In this document: positions 5,975 through 9,418 of the stretch, in pieces
Layout: each line of letters opens with the position of its first letter
Numbering within the stretch: position 1 is the first letter of the stretch
From: Solirubrobacterales bacterium 70-9
GTDB lineage: Bacteria; Actinomycetota; Thermoleophilia; Solirubrobacterales; 70-9
NCBI GenBank assembly: GCA_001898095.1
Contig: MKSH01000091.1
Span: 1 to 9,418 of the forward strand
DNA: 9,418 nucleotides
Direction: 5' to 3'
Translations under genes and position numbers: made by a program
Notes under the pieces: generated by a model
The model's input: only the letters and a program-made list of their open reading frames with translations
The model's database searches: none
Told to the model about the DNA's origin: nothing

Positions 5975-7237
5975 ATGTCGGATCCCGTCGCAGACTCCGT
6001 ACAGCAGGAAATCCTCGCCCGGATCGACCGCGGCCGCCTGGTCAAGACGGTCATCGAAGCGGTGTCGATCTCAAGCCCGACCGGGGACGAGCTCGAGATC
6101 GCCGAGTGGATGCGAGACACCCTGGAGGCACTCGACCTGGACGTCAGGTTGCAGGAGGTGGAGGAGGGCCGAGCCAACGTCCTCGGGACCTGGGCAGGCG
6201 CGGGCGGCGGCCCGACGCTGATGTTCAACGGCCACATGGACACCTCGTACTCGGGTGCCGAGCCGTGGCTGCGCGGAATCCCGGGCTTCCGGCCGGAAGG
6301 CTTCGAGGAGGACGGCTACATCTACGGGCTCGGTGTGGCCAACATGAAGGGCGCCCTCTGCTGCTACCTCGAGGCGCTCCGGGCCCTTCAGGACGCGGGC
6401 GTGCGCCTGCGCGGCGATCTTCTCATCGCCGCCGTCGCCGGCGAGATCGAGAAGACCCAATATGGGGACGAGTTTCGCGGTCGTCTCTACCGTGGGTACT
6501 CGGCGGGGAGCCGCCACCTAGTCCAGCACGGCGGCGTCGCCGACATCTGCATCCTCGGCGAGCCGACCGAGCACAAGATCGTGCTCGCCCACTTCGGCGC
6601 GATGTGGGCCCGTATCTCGACCCACGGGCCGTTCATCCATACCGCCTTCAGTCGTGAGCGGCAGCAGGAGAACTCGATCCGCCGCATGCAGGACGTGATC
6701 GCGGCCGTCGACCGCTTCATCCCCGAATGGGAAGCCGAGATGCAGCATGAGGGCGTCCCGGCGATGGCCAACATCGGCGCCGTCCAGGGCGGCATGGCCT
6801 GGCGTGCCAGTCGCACGCCGCGCCAGACGGACCTCTTCCTCGACCTGCGCGTGCCGCCCCGGGTGCCGATGGCCACCGCCCGGCGTCGGTTCCTCGATTT
6901 CGTCCGGGAGCTCGCCGAGCGCCATCCCGAGCACGACATCGACGGCGAGGTCTACCTGACCGCGCCGGGCGCCGAGGTCGGCGAGGGCGACGTCGTCGTC
7001 GCCGCGGTCGATGCCGCGCACAAGGTCGTCAACGGCCGTGAGCCGGAGCGGGACATCGTCCATTGGTACTCGGACGCGAGCGCGCTCACCAGGTACGGCA
7101 TCCAGACTGTCAACTATGGAACGGCGAGTGGCTTGCCAAGCGCCGAAAAGGGAGAGAACGTGGAGATCGACGGCCTCATCAACGTGACCAAGGTCTATGC
7201 CTTGGCAGCCGCCCAGCTCTGTGGGGTGGATCGATGA
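5975..7237 (+). CDS. M20 (ArgE/DapE/carboxypeptidase G2-like) amidohydrolase with altered metal ligands
   Basis: This 420-residue protein has the M20 layout: SISSPTGDE near the start, FNGHMDTS (His87, Asp89), IYGLGVANMKGAL (118-128), VAGEIEK (catalytic-Glu region, Glu157), ILGEPTEHK (Glu196), and a lid domain with STHGPFIHTAFS. M20 enzymes use one or two zinc ions to cut amide, N-acyl or N-carbamoyl bonds. Two positions differ from the textbook site. The bridging Asp of the usual G-x-x-D-M-K-G is Asn123, and the terminal metal-binding His (normally in an AHxPxE context) is not seen in SAEKGENVEI (389-397). GEIE also replaces the usual adjacent Glu-Glu. This looks like a subfamily trait, not decay, since the frame and the rest are intact. 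The stop overlaps the next start as ATGA. In this pathway it may hydrolyse an amide intermediate, or have lost classical peptidase activity. Confidence 0.87.
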   Translation: MSDPVADSVQQEILARIDRGRLVKTVIEAVSISSPTGDELEIAEWMRDTLEALDLDVRLQEVEEGRANVLGTWAGAGGGPTLMFNGHMDTSYSGAEPWLRGIPGFRPEGFEEDGYIYGLGVANMKGALCCYLEALRALQDAGVRLRGDLLIAAVAGEIEKTQYGDEFRGRLYRGYSAGSRHLVQHGGVADICILGEPTEHKIVLAHFGAMWARISTHGPFIHTAFSRERQQENSIRRMQDVIAAVDRFIPEWEAEMQHEGVPAMANIGAVQGGMAWRASRTPRQTDLFLDLRVPPRVPMATARRRFLDFVRELAERHPEHDIDGEVYLTAPGAEVGEGDVVVAAVDAAHKVVNGREPERDIVHWYSDASALTRYGIQTVNYGTASGLPSAEKGENVEIDGLINVTKVYALAAAQLCGVDR

Positions 7238-8160
7238 AGATCGCCACGTATCGCATCGGCGACGCCGCCGCCAAGATCGGCGTGATCGTCGGTGAGCGGA
7301 TCGTCGACATCACCTCCGTGGCCCCCGACATGCGCGCCCTCTTCGAGGGTGGCCCGGAGGCGATCGAGAGGGCGGCGGCGAAGTCCGCGGAAGGCGACGG
7401 CACTCCCATGGCCGACGTCCACCTGATGGCGCCGATCCGGCCCAACAAGTTCTTCCACACCTCCGGGAACTTCGTCGAGCACGAGGAGGACAGCAAGCAG
7501 GTCGGCTTCTCGCACCCGATCAAACCAGGGATCGTCTTCTTCCAGAATCCGGATGCGATCATCGGACCTGACGAGGCGGTGGTCTATCCGTCCCATCTGA
7601 CCTCCGAGCTCGACTACGAGCTCGAGTTGTGCGTGGTGATCGGAAAGGACGGCAAGCACCTCACGCCGGAGCAGGCGGTCGACCTGGTCGGCGGCTACAC
7701 GATCTTCAATGACGTGACCGCGCGTGACATCCAGCGCCGCGAGATGAGCAACGGGGTCTTCAGCTTCTGCAAGGCGATCGAGACCTTCTCGCCGCTGGGG
7801 CCGTGGATCGTCACCCCGGACGAGCTGATGAATCCGCGCGACCTCAGCATGCAGCTGCGGGTGAACGGGGAGATCCGGCAGGACTCGCACTCCGGGAGGA
7901 GCCTCTTCTCGATCCCGGAGATCATCGCCTACCACTCGCCGATGGGATTCCGCACCGGCGACCTGCTCTCGCTCGGGACGGTCGCCGGGGTCGCCGGCTT
8001 CAGCACCGACGCGGCATCGCTCTATCTGAAGCCCGGTGATGTGATCGAAGCCGAAATCGAGGGCATCGGCATGCTGCGCAACCCGGTCGTGAGTTGGGAA
8101 GAGGCGCACGGCGCACCGCCGCCCGAGCCGGTGGATCTGCTCGCCCTCGCCGACTCCTGA
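7234..8160 (+). CDS. FAH-family hydrolase/isomerase, two-domain type
   Basis: The 308-residue product carries a small N-terminal domain (MKIATYRIGD...GVIVGERIVDI) followed by the FAH catalytic fold. HTSGNFVEHEEDS contains the probable catalytic His83. The metal site is LDYELELCVVIG (Glu129, Glu131) with FNDVTARD (Asp160), then FCKAIETFSPLGPW, and SLGTVAGVAGF close to the C-terminus. Family members cleave C-C bonds in beta-diketo or oxo-acids, or isomerise/decarboxylate 2-hydroxymuconate-type products of ring cleavage. The ATG at 7234 is chosen over an upstream in-frame start at 7063 because the latter lies within the M20 gene, and ATG7234 forms a coupled ATGA overlap with GGGGTGG just upstream. 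SLGTVAGVAG differs from the more common TGTPxG loop. The next gene starts 2 nt after the stop. With the first FAH gene (3631) it suggests two separate cleavage or isomerisation steps. Substrate unknown. Confidence 0.88.
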   Translation: MKIATYRIGDAAAKIGVIVGERIVDITSVAPDMRALFEGGPEAIERAAAKSAEGDGTPMADVHLMAPIRPNKFFHTSGNFVEHEEDSKQVGFSHPIKPGIVFFQNPDAIIGPDEAVVYPSHLTSELDYELELCVVIGKDGKHLTPEQAVDLVGGYTIFNDVTARDIQRREMSNGVFSFCKAIETFSPLGPWIVTPDELMNPRDLSMQLRVNGEIRQDSHSGRSLFSIPEIIAYHSPMGFRTGDLLSLGTVAGVAGFSTDAASLYLKPGDVIEAEIEGIGMLRNPVVSWEEAHGAPPPEPVDLLALADS

Positions 8161-8162
8161 GC

Positions 8163-9418
8163 ATGGGCTTTACGACCGCGCCGGCCTCGGACCTCGTCGC
8201 CGTCATCGGCGCGGACCGGATCCTCGACGGCGTTCCCGAGGAGTACCTCCGCGACGCGGCGGGAGGCCTCGGCCTGCAGGCACACGCCGACGCCGTCGTC
8301 GTGCCGCGGAGCACCGAGGAGGTGGCGGCGGTCGTCGGCTGGTGCGATGCGCACTCCGTCCCGGTGACGCCGCGGGGCGGCGGCAGTGGCCTGGCCGGCG
8401 GCGCGGTCCCGCTGGAGGGAGGGGTGGTGCTGTCGCTCGCCGGACTCACCGCGGTCCGCAATTTCGACCCACTGCAGTGGCGGATCGAGGTCGAGGCCGG
8501 CCTCGCGACCGCGGCCGTCCATCGACTCGCCCGTGAGAACGGTCTCTACTTCCCCCCCGACCCCGGCGCCGCCGAGCAGTCGCAGATCGGCGGCAACGTG
8601 GCGACGAATGCCGGCGGGCCCCATGCCTTCAAATACGGCGTCACCGGGACATGGGTCACCGGCATCGAGATCGTCACCGCCCAGGGCGAGATCGTCCAGC
8701 TCGGCGGCGCGACCCGCAAGGATGTCGCCGGATACGACCTCACCCACCTGCTGGTCGGCTCCGAGGGGACGCTCGGGGTGATCACCGCGGTCTGGCTACG
8801 ACTCATCCCGGCGCCGGCCGCGCGACTGCCGGTGGCCGCGTTCTACCCCGACGCGCGGGCGGGCGCCGCCGCCATCGAGACGGTCATGGGGAGTGGCCTC
8901 GTCCCGGCCGTCCTCGAGTATCTGGACGGCGGCGCGTTGGCGGCGGTCGCCGCGGCCTACCCGGGCTCACCGCCCCCGGGGGCGGGCTTCGCCGTCCTGG
9001 CCGAGGCCGACGGAGAAGAGGCAGCCGCTCGGGCGTTGCGCGCGGAGCTCGTCGAGGCGCTCTCCGAAGGTGCCGTCGGGGTCGACGCGGATGTCGACGG
9101 CGCCTCGCTCTGGCGCTGGCGCGACGGCGTCTCGGGCTCGGCCGCCGCGGTGCGCGGGACGAAGTTGAGCGAGGACATCGACGTCCCCGTCGACCGGCTC
9201 TTCGAGGCGATCGCCTTCGTCGACCACTGTGGCGCGGAGCGCGACCTGCCCACCGCCAGCTGGGGGCACGCCGGCGACGGCAACATCCACGCCAGCTTTC
9301 TCCTCGGGCGCGGCGACGAGGGGGCGCGACTGCGCGCCGAGGAAGCGGCGGAGCGCCTCTTCGTCGAAGTCCGGAGCATGGGCGGTTCGCTTTCCGGCGA
9401 GCACGGCATCGGCGCGCT
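8163..9418 (+). CDS. FAD-linked 2-hydroxyacid dehydrogenase, GlcD/D-lactate dehydrogenase-like (3' truncated)
   Basis: The frame opens at ATG 8163, 2 nt after the FAH stop, and is still open at the window edge after 418 codons; family members of about 450-490 residues suggest the last 30-70 are missing. The N-terminal half is a PCMH-type FAD domain: VVPRSTEEVAAVV (46-58), TPRGGGSGLAGG (69-80), GLYFPPDPGA (127-136) with IGGNVATNAGGPHAFKYG (142-159), and DVAGYDLTHLLVGSEGTLGV (187-206). The C-terminal FAD-oxidase domain follows, with KLSEDIDVPVDR (334-345), SWGHAGDGNIHASF (366-379) and the nearly complete GGSLSGEHGIG (407-417). Such enzymes oxidise glycolate, D-lactate, 2-hydroxyglutarate or similar 2-hydroxyacids to oxo-acids, passing electrons to the respiratory chain or a partner subunit. 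As the last visible gene it may handle the small 2-hydroxyacid released by the hydrolases. The upstream ribosome binding site is weak, consistent with coupling. Confidence 0.9.
   Translation, partial: MGFTTAPASDLVAVIGADRILDGVPEEYLRDAAGGLGLQAHADAVVVPRSTEEVAAVVGWCDAHSVPVTPRGGGSGLAGGAVPLEGGVVLSLAGLTAVRNFDPLQWRIEVEAGLATAAVHRLARENGLYFPPDPGAAEQSQIGGNVATNAGGPHAFKYGVTGTWVTGIEIVTAQGEIVQLGGATRKDVAGYDLTHLLVGSEGTLGVITAVWLRLIPAPAARLPVAAFYPDARAGAAAIETVMGSGLVPAVLEYLDGGALAAVAAAYPGSPPPGAGFAVLAEADGEEAAARALRAELVEALSEGAVGVDADVDGASLWRWRDGVSGSAAAVRGTKLSEDIDVPVDRLFEAIAFVDHCGAERDLPTASWGHAGDGNIHASFLLGRGDEGARLRAEEAAERLFVEVRSMGGSLSGEHGIGA

Overview
The window is a GC-rich, gene-dense bacterial segment. Codon third positions are dominated by G/C, long antisense shadow ORFs are common, and genes are tightly packed with ATGA overlaps. 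This fits a high-GC actinobacterium, possibly Thermoleophilia/Solirubrobacterales-like. That placement is an impression from base composition and gene style, not a search result. No tRNA, rRNA, CRISPR array, insertion sequence or phage gene was seen.

Layout. The left edge (1-345, +) is the C-terminal FCD ligand-binding domain of a GntR/FadR-type repressor whose DNA-binding half lies outside the window. It ends tail-to-tail on a styrene-monooxygenase-like (StyA-type) flavoprotein (342-1736, -); the two share a palindromic CTAG that supplies both stop codons. A 279-bp divergent control region (1737-2015) follows. It holds a perfect 12-bp inverted repeat built on TTGATCAA, overlapped by one predicted promoter in each direction, and a 32-codon ORF with a strong ribosome binding site. 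To the right everything is on + : a CrtI/PYROXD2-type FAD oxidoreductase (2016-3593), a compact FAH-family enzyme (3631-4293), a stand-alone FMN adenylyltransferase domain lacking riboflavin kinase (4290-4829), then an AT-rich internal promoter/operator (4831-4869). A second block follows: an LLM-class flavin/F420 oxidoreductase (4894-5970), an M20-family amidohydrolase with altered metal ligands (5975-7237), a two-domain FAH-family hydrolase (7234-8160), and a GlcD-type FAD-linked 2-hydroxyacid dehydrogenase running off the right edge (8163-9418).

How it may work together. The content (flavin monooxygenase, several flavin dehydrogenases, an amide hydrolase, two FAH enzymes that usually act on ring-cleavage-type beta-diketo or oxo acids, and a 2-hydroxyacid dehydrogenase) looks like a catabolic pathway for an aromatic, heterocyclic or alicyclic substrate. 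The incoming compound would be sensed by the GntR regulator through the TTGATCAA operator. At least three enzymes, and perhaps four, need FAD or FMN, and the cluster carries its own FAD-forming domain, which suggests a local cofactor-supply gene. The substrate cannot be read from the sequence. I do not recognise the cluster as a characterised pathway.
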